The position numbers and the translations under genes are program-made. Below the pieces are notes generated by a model, which saw nothing but the letters and a program-made list of their open reading frames with translations, searched no databases and was not told where the DNA came from. Shown here in pieces: positions 1-12,299 of a stretch of DNA of 64,000 nucleotides. The stretch's first letter is position 1. Every line of letters begins with the position of its first letter. Origin of the DNA: Gadus chalcogrammus (taxonomy: Eukaryota; Chordata; Actinopteri; Gadiformes; Gadidae); contig NC_079420.1 in assembly GCF_026213295.1 (NCBI RefSeq), positions 12,222,635-12,286,634 on the forward strand, read 5' to 3'.

Positions 1-760
1 CCCCTGTCAGCTCCAGTGTGATGACCTGGCTATATCTGACCATCTTGCTATCTCATTCTCTGTTCCTGGGCCCCTACCCAGTCAGCCCAGTAAACTAACC
101 ATCACATACCGGAAAACCAAACAGGTGCGCATCCCTGTTGTCTTCCACCCTAGCGACCCACCTGATTCATTTCTACCCGCCTGGACTACTGCAACGCCAT
201 CCTCACTGGTCTCCCCTCTAAAACCCTGGACAGACTGCAATGTGTGCAGAACTCGGCTGCCAGGCTCTTAACTTGCATTAAGCCCAGGCAGCACATCACC
301 CCCATCCTGATGCAGCTTCACTGGTTACCAGTCAAGTTCTGCATTCAATTCAAAATTCTATTAATCACACACAAGTCCCTTCACGCTATGGCCCCCCCCG
401 TTACCGCTCTGACCTCCTCCACCCCTACACCCCCCTGCAGTCCCTCAGGTCCTCAGTGACCAGATGGCAATTCCCCGCACGAGACTCAAGACCTTTGGGG
501 ATAGTGGTCCGCCCCCACAATCAGCACCCCCCCACATCCGCTGTGCCCCTTCCGTGGAGACTCTCAAAAAGTACACGAATGCACACCTTTTCTCTGAGGC
601 CTATGGCCTCTAACTCACAACCCCACCCAGCGCCTTGCGCATTTTGCACTCTCACTCACTTGCCTACACATACACCCTCACCTCCCACTCTTGTGAAGCG
701 ACCTTGAGTATCCTGAAAGGCGCTATATAAAATCAATTTTTATTATTAGTATTATTATAA
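1..760 (+). mobile_element. L2/CR1-like LINE 3' fragment (decayed)
   Basis: The translated stretch around 180-380 reads like the C-terminal end of a fish L2/CR1-type non-LTR retrotransposon ORF2: [12 protein letters not shown], then VQNSAARLL, then LHWLPV and FKILLI. The frame breaks near 450 and continues in another frame to about 707, so the copy is dead. It ends with GGCGCTATATAAAATC and an ATT-rich tail near 716-757, the type of 3' tail typical of L2 elements. The 5' part lies outside the window. The class call rests on recalled family motifs, not on a search. Confidence 0.75.
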
Positions 761-1020
761 GCTCTTTGAACGAGGCTGGAGTTTGCCTGAGATTTGCAGT
801 TATTGGTCAATATGTCCGATACATGAACTACAAATCCCGAGAGTCTGGGCCTGTATGGACTACAGTAGTTCTAGATGTAGTGGAATGGTTTCATAAAACT
901 TGAAGGTAACTAACTCTGTATAAAGAGGCTGTTTAAGTGATGGCAACTCTCCACTTTACTAAAAGATCTTTGCAATATTAATGAGTGATCAGACACCGCC
1001 TGCCTATGGGCCTGAGGATG

Positions 1021-1511
1021 CATTACAGCTTAGTTTAGTAAAGGTTAGTGTAGTAAAGGTGAGTGTAGTAAAGGTTAGTGTAGTAGAGGTTAGCGTATTA
1101 TAGGTTAGTGTAGTAAAGGTTAGTGCAGTAAGGGTTAGTGTAGTTGAGGTTAGTGTAGTAGATGTCAGTGTAGCTAAGGTTAATGTAGTAGAGGTTAGTG
1201 TAGTAAAGGTTGGTGTAGTAGAGGTTAGTGTAGTAAAGTTTAGTGTAGTAGAGGCTAGTGTAGTAGAGGTTAGTGTAGTAGAGGTTAGTGTATTATAGGT
1301 TAGTGTAGTAGAGGTTAATGTATATAGGTTAGTGTAGTAAAGGTTAGTGTAGTAAAGGGTAGTGTAGTAGAGGTTAGTGTAGTAGAGGTTAGTGTAGCAA
1401 AGGTTAGTACAGTAAAGGTTAGTGTAGTAGAGGTTAGTGAAGTAGAGGTTAGTGTATTATAGGTTAGAGTAGTAAAGGATAGTATATTAAAGTTTAGTGT
1501 AGTAAAGGCTG
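1021..1511. repeat. 15-bp minisatellite, GTTAGTGTAGTAAAG type
   Basis: About 32 imperfect copies of a 15-bp unit (GGTTAGTGTAGTAGA / AAA variants) run without interruption. The unit contains the telomere-like word GGTTAG, but the period is not 6. No coding frame is supported. 761-1020 and 1512-2270 show nothing recognisable. Confidence 0.85.
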
Positions 1512-2267
1512 AGGCTGCTCTACTTTCAGACAGAGGCTGACTGATGAGCTGTGTTTGGGCTTGAAGGTGACTTTAGTTATAGAAATGTTTCAATGCTCTC
1601 TGGATCAATTGTTAAAGTGCTGTGGGAGCATCCTCCCCAACAGCTTTGTTTGTTCCTTTTTTCAACACCAAATGTGTTCATATTCGTGGTTTAGTGCCCA
1701 TTAAATGTGTTCGCAAGAGCTGCCACCTTTAACATGCAGCATATATCATTCAAGTGGATTTAAGTGGCTCGCCTGCCTTGCAACAATCAACCCCTCTTCC
1801 ACAATGCTAATTAAAAACTATCTTTGTGAGGACAAACTCATTTGTTTTGTTGCATTTGATTTGAAAGCCGTCAAGATGTGATGAAATATAATCGCTTTCA
1901 GAGTCGGCAGCGACCCCAGTGAATTGGAGACATGTTTTTGAAGCGAGCAGTGTGTTAAATCATGTATTTACTGAGTCAAAGCGCTAGTGGAGGGGGCAGA
2001 TGAAGCAGTAAATGAGATAAATGTCGTGGATTAGGGAGAATATGAGGCCTAGCCAGCCGCCGCAAATTTAATATTCACACTCGCAATTCCTTTTGCCAAT
2101 TAAAGAAGAACACAGCGTTTAACACATTTGTTTCTCCTTGGAAAGTTTTCTGAATGTGATTACATCCCAATACATCAAAACACCAAAACGTTACAATCCA
2201 GCCTCGTCTGGACACGTCCTGATTGGTGGACAGGACCCTGGTTTGATCATCCTGGTTCATAGTACAG

Positions 2268-2452
2268 CTGATGTATGACGTAGTTAAAGGCTGATGTATG
2301 ACGTAGTTAAAGGCTGATGATGACGTACTTAACAGCTGATGATGACGTAGTTAACAGCTGATAATGACGTAGTTACCAGCCGATGACGTAGTTAACAAAT
2401 AATGTTTGACGTAGTTAACAGCTGTAGATGACGTAGTTAACAGCTGATGTAC
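2268..2452. repeat. Short array carrying TGACGTAGTTAAC
   Basis: About eight copies of a 20-24 bp unit, GCTGATGTATGACGTAGTTAA. Each contains TGACGTA, which resembles a CRE/ATF half-palindrome. It lies about 2.2 kb beyond the mlycd stop. From 2552 to 2660 a second short repeat (TAGCATTGATTAGCATGTAG) follows. Otherwise 2453-3190 is empty of recognisable features. Confidence 0.7.
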
Positions 2453-3193
2453 ATTCCCTCATCAAGCGGTCTCGATGTTGCAGCTCAGGACTGTAGTGTT
2501 GGTGCAGCGGTCGACTGAGGAGACGCAGACGTCCTCAGAGCTGAATCACTGAAGCATTGATTAGCATGTAGTGTGTATCACTTTGCGTTGTACTTTAGCA
2601 TTGATTAGCATGTAGGATGTCTATCACTTTGAGCTGTACTTAAGCATTGATTAGCATGAAGCGTGTCCGCCTCATTCAGACCTTATTCTCCTTAAGTCTA
2701 GAACAGGGAATAAACAAGCCCTGTGTTCAGGACTAATGTGCATCAGTCCGTAATCAATTAACTCACAGCTAGCCGCTGCTAGCGGCACCTGCTGTTGGTG
2801 CTAGCCGCTGTTCGCATGTCCCTCTGTCATCCAGAGGCTGTAAGCTCCAAGGGCCGCAGCCCCTAATGGACGCATTGAGCCATGATGCTTATTCTTTGTT
2901 CATTAATTCATGTGTAATTGTTTCCTGTGCTGTGCTTCCTGCTTCCTGTGGGGGTCTGTGTTGCCCCCGACTACAGAGGCGTGATGGGGTGGGGGGGGGA
3001 GTCATTACAGGGGGCATGTTGCCGTGACCGCAGACGATTTTAGGGTGGAACCCAGAAGCCCAATTTAAATGCAGAATTACTTCAGATGTGGCACGGCTGT
3101 GAACCATAGTGAGACCACACACACACACAGCACTACACGGTTGGAGTGCTAATGTTTGTAAAGACGTGGGGGTTTGAGTATGGGTTTGTGTGT

Positions 3194-3408
3194 ATGCCTC
3201 CTCTTCGACTCCATGAAGAAGTCTCCTCCTCGTCTCCATGAAGAGGTGTCCTCTTTGTCTCCATGAAGAGGTGTCCAACTCTTCATCTCCATGAAGAGGG
3301 GTCCTCGTCATCTCCATGAAGAGGTGTCCTCTTCGTCTCCATGACGAGGTGTCCTCTTCGTCTCCATGACAAGGTGTCCTCTTCGTCTCCATGAAGAGGT
3401 CTACCCTC
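3194..3408. repeat. 24-27 bp minisatellite, TCTCCATGAAGAGGTGTCC
   Basis: Eight or nine copies of TCTCCATGAAGAGGTGTCCT-CTTCG run in tandem. The minus strand stays open through the array only because of its low-complexity composition. It is not a gene. Confidence 0.8.
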
Positions 3409-3724
3409 ATACCAGCGTCATACTGAGGGTGGCCGTATGGACGGATCCTCGCTGGAGGATTCTTCTTCAGCCCTGGCGAATGATTTCAGACTCCAAATAG
3501 AAAACTCTGCTCCTCTTGTTGCCTCTGCTCATTCCATGTGTTGTGGACTTCTGGAAATGGGCCAATGCAGGCAGGCTTACAGAAGGGTTGATCTTTATTT
3601 AGGTCAGATACTATTAGATTTCACAACACATTTACTAGGCACTGAGATGGCCTTGTATTATATGGTTTAAAATACATTCTGCTTTAATGCTTTGTGGGCC
3701 GTTCTTCATCTACCGTATAATTCA

Positions 3725-3960
3725 ACCCCCTCCGTGGAACGCTGGGGGAGAAGAGAGGGGGAGGAGAGGGGGAGAGAGGGGAATGAGGAGAGGAGAAGGG
3801 ACGAGGGGAAGGAGGAGAGAGGAGAAGGAGAGAGGAGAAGGGAGGAGGAGGAGGGGGAAGAGAGGGGGGAGGTGTGAAGGAAAGAAAGAACAGGGGGACA
3901 GGAGGAGGGGGAGGAGAGAGACAGAACCGGTGGAGGATGGAGAGAACTTTGCTTCCTCGG
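3725..3960. repeat. Purine-rich GGAGAGG tract
   Basis: A (GGA/GAG)-rich polypurine run of about 230 bp. The open frames on both strands (Glu/Arg/Gly or Ser/Pro/Leu) are compositional artefacts. 3961-4678 has no recognised gene; a minus-strand AATAAA-like word lies near 4248, possibly the mlycd poly(A) signal (weak). Confidence 0.7.
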
Positions 3961-4678
3961 GGAGATGATATGTAATTTCACAGTCAGCTTGCTGTGATGT
4001 ATTATTTCTCCACAATAGGGCGTGTGTGGGGTAGGGGGTGTTGGCGCAGCACCTGTACGGTGTAGTTAGAACACAGTGCTGAGCGGGGCTGGCAGCAGCA
4101 TCAGACAGCAACAAATACAAGCGGACCACTGGAGCAGAATAAGTCAGCTGTAAAACATTCAGCCTGGAACCAGACACAGAAACACCTACGTCGTCGGTTG
4201 ATTTTTTTAATCATTGGACCACTGAGGCAGAAGAAGGAATCAGTCAAATTTATTTCAGAATCTTCTCCGGACTCCTCCCTCATTATTTAGTCGTTTTATA
4301 TCCTTCTATTCACAGCCAACGTTTTGTATGAGCAAACAAGCTCTCTGATTGGCCGAGCGAGCCCTGGCCTGTTGGCTCCCAGGCAGAGCCCAGCCATAAA
4401 ACAGATTCATGGCCTCATAAAGTCAGTGTTCACCAGTGGGTCAAACACCGTCCTAATATTTGTCAAGTGTCCGGGGGACGTTTGGCGGTGGATAACGTCC
4501 TCATCGCTGCTCCGAGCGTCTTACAATACAGACCAGTGCTTGTAGACCTACTGAATATGCATGATATAATAATACATCAATTATAGAATAATTAGACATA
4601 TTATTATGCATTAGAGTGTAAAGCATGTCCCAGGCTCTGGGCCTCCCATGCCGTGCACCTCCTCTCTCCGTCTCCTCC

Positions 4679-6994
4679 TCACAGCTTGCTGTTTTTCTGG
4701 AACTGTGCGACCAGCCCCATCACCGTCTCCGAGGCGGCGATGCTGCGGTCCTGCAGGTAGAGGGCGCTGTTCCTCGCCGTCTCCTCCAGGAAGTAGCGGT
4801 AGTTGACCATGATGCCGCAGGAGCCGGCCACGCCCCGCGGGCTGCTGTCCGCCCGCCAGTTGAGCCGCCACAGGGTGGCGCCGTTCTGCAGGTGGAAGTT
4901 GGCCACGGGGTTGAGGGCGTAGCCCCGCCTCTTCTCGCCGTACAGGTACCAGGCGCACAGACGCATCAGTACGGGCTCCAGCAGGAGGGCCAGGCGCTCC
5001 GACCGGAGCCACTCCCCCGCCGCCAGGAGGCGCCGCAGCTCCTCCACCGCCGGGGCCCCCGGGGCCAGGCCCGTGGCCTCCTCCACCTCCCTCCACTCCT
5101 GCTCCGACAGGAGGTCCGCCCCGCCGCCCCGCGCCTCCCTGCGGCTCAGCCCCAGCAGGAGGCCCTGCAGCCAGGAGGAGAAGCCCGGGATGGGGGACAG
5201 GCTGGAGAAGGAGGTGAGGTGAGGGAACTCCGCCTGCAGGAGAGGGAGACAGGAGGGGAGAGAGGAGGAGGTGAGGGAACAGCTCTACACTTCAGCCCAG
5301 GAGGCTGGCAACCTGCTCCGTCGGTACATCAGGAGCAGGTGTTGAGCTTGGAGGCCCACAGACAGACTGAGACCAGACCTGGACTCAACATGAAACTACA
5401 TCGCTGGATCTTATTGAACTGAAGCCTCCAACCCCCAAAGGGTACACCCCTCCTCACCAAAGGGGGGGGGGGGGGGGGGGGGGGCAGAGGCTGTGGGTCC
5501 CTCAGAGAGGAACACAGACAGGGCGTGGAGATGGAGGACCACGCCTTCATCTCCTCCCTCTTCTGCCAGGGGATCTCCCTCCCACCTAACCCTACCAAAA
5601 AGAGTTGGCTGTGAAACCACCAATAACCTTCCCCTCCCTCCCTCCCTCCCTCCCTCCCTCCCTCCCTCCCTCCCAACATCTCCCCTCTCTTAGAACCTAC
5701 CTCTGAAACTATACCCTCCCTCCTCCCTTCATTTACAACCTCCCCCCCTCAGAACCAACCTCCCCCCTCTTAGAATCAACCTCCCTCCTCCCCCTCTCTC
5801 AGAACCAACCTCCCCCCTCTCAGAACCAACCTCCCTCCTCCCCCCCTCAGAACCAACCACCTCCTCCCCCCCTCTCAGAACCAACCTCCCCCTCCTCCCC
5901 CCTCTCACCATCTAGCGAGAGGAGGAGGAGGAGCAGTAGGCAGATGAAGAGGAAGAAGAGGAGGAGCAGTAGACAGATGAGGAGGGAGAGGAGGAGAAGG
6001 AGGAGCTGCAGATTAAAGTGAGGGTGACAGACAAGCCTTGGGGATGGAGATGTTGTCTGGCTGAAGTCTCCTCTCTTCTCCCGGTCTCTATTCTTCTCTT
6101 TCTATCATCTGTCTGCTCCTCCTCCTGCTGCTGCTCCCCGCTATGATCCGCTCCTGCTGCTCCCTCGCTCTTCAGAGAGGTGTTGCTCTCTGTTCCTGTT
6201 CATCCTCCTCCTCCTCCTCAACCCCCTCCTCCTCAACCCCCCCTCCTCCCCCTCATCCTGCTGGCAGCCCTCACCGCAGCGTTTGAACCTGAAGACGGAG
6301 GGTTTAGGAGGCTCGGCGAGAGCCTTTATCGGTCCTGCTCTCGCGCTGCACGGTCGGTCGAGCCGCGGAATGGAAATAGAATAATTCATGAGGACGGATC
6401 AGACGGAGCCGTGGTTCACATCACAGGAGCATCGCTCCTCATCTCCAATCTGTGGCCGGGACACCAAGGGCTCTGGGAAACGGGCGCTTTAATCCTGGGG
6501 ACAATCACACCAAACACTTCTCCACCCCTGGTGGAGGAGGGGGGTGGGCGGAGCTCGCCACTGATCTGTACGCTCCAATCAGCGAAAGAGCAGCCCGACC
6601 CTTGGCTCCTGATCTCAGCTCAGATCCATCCCTCCTTCCCTATTAAAAGGTTTGACTTGTTCTGGGGGAGCTGGTGCATAGCGACAAAGAACTTAGCAAC
6701 AGGATTTTCCTAGAAGTTTTGAGGAATCTCCGCCACCCGGTCTGAGCGTCAGGTTTCAGAGAAGGAACACGGATCCTGATAGAGCTCCTCTCTGATAGAG
6801 CTCCTCTCTCTCTCTCTGATAGAACTCCCATCTCTCCCTCTCTCTCTGATAGAGCTCCCATCTCTCTCTCTCTCTGATAGAGCTCCCCTCTCTCTCTCTC
6901 TCTGATAGAGCTCCCCTCTCTCTCTCTCTGATAGAGCTCCCAACTCTCTCTCTCTCTCTGATAGAGCTCCCCTCTCTCTCTCTCTGATAGAGCT

Positions 6995-7028
<34 letters not shown>

Positions 7029-10000
7029 ATAGCTCCTCTTTATCCAATAGAGCTCCTCTCTCTCTGACAGAGCTCCTCTCTCTCTGATAAGCAGCCTCTT
7101 CTGTCTGCGCTGCTGTAGAAGAGAAATGTATATTCTGAGGATCCATTCATCACACCTCTGGCTCGGCCTTTCTATAACCAGTTTTCCATATGTTGCGCAT
7201 TATGCAGTATAATAAATCATGAGCGGAACGAGAGGCCAATAAGCAGAACAATAGAGACGAAGCAGATTGCAGCTATCTGGATCCTTAGAGGAACCTCTGG
7301 ACGTCTTGAGGGAGGAGAGGGGGGCCTCTGGAGGGAGGAGAGGGGGGCCTCTGGAGGGAGGAGAGGGGGACATCTGGGGGGAGGAGATGGGATTCTGCAT
7401 CTGTCCTTGCAGCACTGAGCTGTTTAAATAAAGGTTGTAATCATTCAAACCAGAGCAGTGGGAATTACTCATCTGTGTTTCTGGTTTCATGATCAAGTTC
7501 TGCTGTGAGGATAACTCATCTGGGTTTATGGTGTCGTGTCCTGATAAACTTTGCAGTTGAATTCGGAGAGAGCTAGACCGATGGCTAACGTTATTGTCCT
7601 GTCTGTTCACCAGCTCCTGCGCAGGTAATAAATCTTTAACCACAGTCTGACATTCTCTCGCTCTGAAGGGTAAAGTCCGTCAGAAGAGACCGTGTCGTTG
7701 AGGGACTCCAGCAGGGAATAAGGGTTCAGAAATGCTAAAATATCGGCATTGACATTCAGGCTGACATTTAACACTGCCGCTACCGTTTCAGGTTAGCTGT
7801 AGGGGTAACCTTGTTGTGGTTGTGTTACTGTGGGGTAACCGTGTTGTGGTTGTGTTACTGTGGGGTAACCGTGGTGTGTTTGTGTTACTGTAGGGTAACC
7901 ATGGTGTGTTTGTGTTACTGTGGGGCAACACAACATGGTTATGTTGTCTTAGGGTCGTGTCCCCGTGGGGTCTTGCCCACTAAGGGGTTGTGTCCTCCAT
8001 TGGGTCGTGTCCTCCATGGGTTTGTGTCCCTTAAGGGGTCGTGTCCCCTAAGGGGTCGTGTCCCCTATGGCTGCAGGTGGTTCTGTTGTGAAGGTCCGCG
8101 GAAACGTCTCTTTCTGTGGATTTATTTTCCAGATCTTGCTCTGCTCTCTCTTTTCCTGCAGCACCTTAAAGCACACCTCCACCTACCTGAAGCTCCCGCA
8201 CCACCCTCTTGATGAGGTAGTTCCCCAGCTCCACCCCCTGCAGCCCTGCCTGGGTGGAGGATATGGAGTAGAAGATGGCCGCGTTGATCTGGTTTACGTC
8301 CTCCTTGGCGTCCAGATTAGCAAATTCCCGAACGATGCTCTGAAGAGACGAGATCCCACGTTAGCACTGAGGAAGCTAAAGGCTACATGTTCTCACGTCA
8401 GCACTGAGGAAGCTAAAGGCTACATGTTCTCACGTTAGCACTGAGGAAGATAAGGTCTACATGTTCCCGTGTTACCACTGAGGAAGCTAAAGGCTACATG
8501 TTCCCGTGTTAGCACTGAGGAAGATAAGATCTACATGTTCCCGTGTTACCACTGAGGAAGCTAAAGGCTACATGTTCCCGTGTTAGCACTGAGGAAGCTA
8601 AAGGCTACATTTTCCCATGTTAGGACTGAGGAAGCTAAAGGCTACATGTTCCCGTGCTAACTCTTAGTAAGTAATTTATATAAAGTTATCTCCTCTCCTG
8701 TATGTTAGCTATCCTCACCTGTATGTTGTTGTGATGTCTCCTCCCCTGTATGTTAGCTATCCTCACCTGTATGTTGTGTTGATATCCTCTCACCTGCATG
8801 TTAGCTATCCTTACCTGTATGTTAGTTATCCTCACCTGCATGTTGTCTTGATATCTCCTCTCCTGTATATTAGCTATCCTCACCTGTATGTTATTGTGAT
8901 GTCTCCTCACCTGTATGTTAGCTATCCTCACCTGTATGTTGTCTTGATATCTCCTCTCCTGTATGTTAGCTATCCTCACCTGTATGTTGTTGTGATGCCT
9001 CCTCACCTGTATGTTAGCTATTCTCACCTGTATGTTGTGTTGATGTCTCCTCACATGTATGTTGTGGTGCTTTCTCCTCACCTGTATGTTAGCTATCCTC
9101 ACCTGTATGTTATTGTGATGTCTCCTCACCTGTATGTTAGCTATTCTCACCTGTATGTTGTGTTGATGTCTCCTCACCTGTATGTTGTGGTGCTGTCTCC
9201 TCACCTGTATGTTAGCTATCCTAACCTGTATGTTGTGGTGCTGTCTCCTCACCTGTATGTTAGCTATCCTCACCTGTATGTTGTGATGATGTCTCCTCAC
9301 CTGTATGTTGTCGGAGATGTCCTCGGTGAGGGCCACATGCAGCACCACCAGAGGCTCCCCGGGCATGGCTGCGTGGGTGAAGGCGTAGCAGCGGCGGTAC
9401 GGGCCCACCCTGCGCTTCATGTCTGTCCAGTTTTTCACCGGGTGGACTGCCTCGTACCTGGGGACACAGAGGGGTTCACCTGAGAGGTGGTCACCTGGGA
9501 GGGGGTCACCTGAGAGGGTGTCACCTGAGAGGGGTCTACCTGAGAGGGGGTCACCTGAGAGGGGGTCACCTGAGAGGGGGTCACCTGAGAGGGTGTCACC
9601 TGAGAGGGGTCTACCTGAGAGGGGGTCACCTGAGAGGGGGTCTACCTGAGAGGGGGTCACCTGAGAGGGGGTCACCTGAGAGGGGTCTACCTGAGAGGGG
9701 TCTACCTGAGAGGGGGTCACCTGAGAGGGGGTCACCTGAGAGGGGGTCTACCTGAGAGGGGGTCTACCTGAGAGGGGGTCACCTGAGAGGGGTCTACCTG
9801 AGAGGGGTAATACCTGGGGACACAGAGGGGTCTACCTGAGAGGGATAATACCTGGGGTCACAGAGGGGTCTACCTGAGAGGGGTCACCGGACCAGAGGCT
9901 CAGTGTTCATGTTCGGTGAGGACCTGGGTGTGGGGGTGGTACTCAGATGTGATACTCTGTTTGACTCGCTTCCTTTCCACCTAATAAGGGCTGATTGTCT

Positions 10001-10733
10001 ATTCCGTGGTCTCCTGTAGACCACCTGGCCCTGGGGTCTGACTGACAATGCTGCTGGTTCTCATCCTCTCATCCAGTAATGACCAGCTCAATGGAAAAAC
10101 TACATGAAATGAGAGTCTGGAGGTGATGAGCCCAACGAGATGTTTATGGGAGTCAGGCGGTGATGAAGAGAACTAGAAAGTGGTGGTGGTGAGTTAGGTG
10201 GTGGTGGGGGTGAGTTAGGAGGAGGTGGTGGGGGTGAGTTAGGTGATGAACAGAACTAGGAGGTGGTGCGGGTGAATCAGGACTGGTGGTGGTGGGGGTG
10301 AGTTAGGAGGTTGGGGGGGTGAGTTAGGAGGTGGTGGGTTAGGGGGGTGAGTTAGGAGGTGGTGGTGGTGAGTTAGGAGGTGGTGGGTTAGGAGGGTGAG
10401 TTAGGAGGTTGGGGGGTGAGGTAGGAGGGGGTGGGGGTGAGTTAGGAGGTGGTGGGTTAGGAGGGTGAGTTAGGAGGTTGGGGGGTGAGGTAGGAGGGGG
10501 TGGGGGTGAGTTAGGAGGTGGTGGAGGTGAGTTAGGTGGTGGTGAGTTCGTAGGGCATGAACGGAGGAGATTGATTGGTAGGGCTGAGTTACTGGCTGAT
10601 CTTCTGAAGGATCTCGCAGGGCGACTGCCAGGTGATCCTCTGAAGCTGAAGGAGGCCCACAGAGAACCACTCAGACAGCATGCTCTTCAGAGTCCCATTA
10701 AGATCCTGTGAGAGAGAGAGAAAGAGAAAGAGA

Positions 10734-10810
<77 letters not shown>

Positions 10811-12226
10811 ATTGTTCAGCAGCTTTCTGCATCACCTGAATCTGGTCCTAATTCTCCCAACTGCAGAGTTAGACTGGGGGGGGGGGGGGGATTGGTAGCC
10901 ACTCCTTTAAATAAATGTTGAGTAGAGTCAAAAAGATCTAGATCAACACGCCCTGAAGGATGGATGGACCCACGACTCAGAGGGACACGTCTACACAGCC
11001 TCACCATTCCAGACAGAGTGAGGAGTCACTCTGTACTGAAGGTTTCTGATCAGAGTGAGGCATCACTCTGTACTGAATGAGATGTCAACACATTGTGTTT
11101 GTCAGTCATCACCCTCTAGGGATCAGCAAATTAGATCCCTTGTAAATAGTTTTCCATCTCTCATTTGATTCATTCTCTTTCTTTCCTGTACTTGCTGCTG
11201 TGACCTGCATTTCCTATCGTGGATCTAAGGAGCATCTCGTCCCAATATAAAATGTTAGTAGCTAACTTCAGACAGTTCTGTCAGGAATACTTCTGATAGC
11301 AGCTCTTCATAGGCTTTATTAATAATACTTCTGGCCGATGTGTGGGGGCTCTATTTATACCAACAGTGACTCCCCTCAGCAGGGAAAGAAAGTGTGGGAA
11401 AGTTCAGAGCAGAGTGGGCTGGGCTCCATCATACCCAGCCCACCCTGTCACTTTTAGGCTGCTCTATCACTACCTATCACTGCTCTAACTCTACCTATCA
11501 CTGCTCTATCACTATCCCATATCGTACTGGTTATATAAGGTGCATAGAGCAAGCAGTAGGCATGTGAATGCGTTATTGGACATGCGTTGGTGTTGTTCTA
11601 CAGTTGGTGTCGTTATGAATACTTGTATCCAAAGAAGCTGATAATATATATTATCAGCGGCCCATAGTCTGAACCACAGACATCCCGCAGTAAAGTCAGT
11701 CCGTTACCCTGATGTGGTGCCCTTCGTGGTTCTTGGAGGCCATGAGCTCCAGCAGGTCCGCTCGGAGGTCCACCAGGAACTTGACCCCGCCGTCGGCTCT
11801 GCTGACGCCGTTCAGCAGCTGTCGGTAACGGGGCGTCAGTGCGTACCGGAGCCGGTCCTCCGCCTGCAGCACCGTAGCCGGGTCGCGGCTCTGCGTGTCC
11901 GCCAGCCTTCCGCAGAGCTCTGCCACCCGACGGTGGTCCACCCCGAAGCCCCCCGACAGCCGCTCCAGGAGCCGGCCCCGGTGCTCCCGCTCCAGGCGGC
12001 GGTAGAACATCATGAAGTCCCCGCTGTCCGCCTCCGGAGGCGGGGGGACCTTGTCCCGGGTCTCGTAGGAGGGCACCGGGGCGACGACCCGGGCCAGCAG
12101 CTCGTCCATCGCCCCCTGCTGAGTGCTGGGACGGACATGCGCAGAGAAGGGACGGGTCTGAAGAGCCTCCAGGACCGAGCGGCTCCTCAAGCGTAACAGA
12201 CGGGCTAATCGGAGGCTGAACGTCAT
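4679..12226 (-). CDS. mlycd: Malonyl-CoA decarboxylase (5 exons, complete)
   Basis: Converts malonyl-CoA to acetyl-CoA and CO2, which relieves inhibition of carnitine palmitoyltransferase 1; acts in mitochondria, peroxisomes and cytosol. Exons (minus): 12226-11708, 10705-10593, 9457-9301, 8339-8187, 5233-4679. The frames join exactly (phases 0, 2, 0, 0) to give 498 aa; the human protein is 493. Residues 1-30 are Arg-rich with no acidic residues, as in a mitochondrial presequence. An internal AMDELL Met corresponds to the human alternative start. Conserved blocks: [75 protein letters not shown] (catalytic Ser by family knowledge) and [12 protein letters not shown] (catalytic His). The protein ends QFQKNSKL, a peroxisomal PTS1 signal. 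The start at 12226 is chosen because the presequence begins there, although the frame stays open upstream to about 12493 through a repeat. Very confident. Confidence 0.97.
5461..5910. repeat. Poly-G run, (CCCT)n and CAGAACCAACCTCC array in 3' flank side of mlycd intron 4
   Basis: Three low-complexity blocks lie in the last mlycd intron: a run of 23 G at 5462-5484, (CCCT)n at about 5631-5673, and about nine copies of CTCAGAACCAACCTCC at 5694-5905. A GA/CT-rich tract continues to about 6250. None is coding. Confidence 0.75.
6781..7092. repeat. CTCTCTCTGATAGAGCTCC minisatellite
   Basis: About 12 copies of a 22-30 bp unit combining (CT)n with GATAGAGCTCCC lie in mlycd intron 4. Length variation comes from the (CT)n part. 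The open minus-strand frame (Arg-Glu repeats) is an artefact. A second small array (CCTCTGGAGGGAGGAGAGG) lies at 7308-7380. Confidence 0.8.
7800..7932. repeat. 30-bp array, GGGGTAACCGTGTTGTGG
   Basis: Four to five copies of a 30-bp unit (TGTGTTACTGTGGGGTAACC...) lie in mlycd intron 4, followed at 7950-8065 by GTCGTGTCCCCTAAGGG repeats. Confidence 0.75.
8345..8662. repeat. 35-bp array beside mlycd exon 4
   Basis: About nine copies of the unit ACTGAGGAAGCTAAAGGCTA-CATGTTC..., starting 6 bp from the exon 4 acceptor (exon edge at 8339). Its unit does not obviously copy the splice site. Confidence 0.8.
8696..9300. repeat. Minisatellite built from the mlycd exon 3 donor
   Basis: About 25 copies of a 23-24 bp unit. 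On the minus (sense) strand each contains AACATACAG-GTGAGGA, the same 16 bases that span the exon 3 to intron 3 junction (exon ends AACATACAG at 9301, donor GTGAGG follows). The array touches the exon without a spacer. Confidence 0.9.
9472..9892. repeat. Minisatellite beside the mlycd exon 3 acceptor
   Basis: About 25 copies of GGGGTCACCTGAGAG / GGGGTCTACCTGAGAG (15-16 bp). Near 9808-9835 and 9848-9872 the units also carry TACCTGGGGACACAGAGGGG, which on the sense strand is CTCTGTGTCCCCAG-GTA, a copy of the exon 3 acceptor and first exon bases. Confidence 0.85.
10186..10556. repeat. GGAGGTGGTGGGTTAG G-rich array
   Basis: About 20 copies of GTGAGTTAGGAGGTGGTGG variants lie in mlycd intron 2, ending about 40 bp from exon 2. 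The plus strand is rich in GG runs. A (GA)n microsatellite of about 95 bp follows on the other side of exon 2 at 10712-10806. Confidence 0.8.
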
Positions 12227-12299
12227 GACTGGTCGGTCCGCTCCGGTGTCACGGGAACCTGCGACCTGGGCTCCGGTAGAGCACTTCCGGGGCTCTAAA

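Noticed and set aside
1021..1511. GGTTAG-rich array considered as an interstitial telomeric repeat
   Set aside because: The period is 15 bp with GTGTAGTAAA between GGTTAG words, not (TTAGGG)n.
9419..9735. Long open frames through the mlycd arrays on both strands ([20 protein letters not shown])
   Set aside because: They follow the repeat period exactly and are interrupted wherever the unit changes. The real coding exon lies beside them in another frame.
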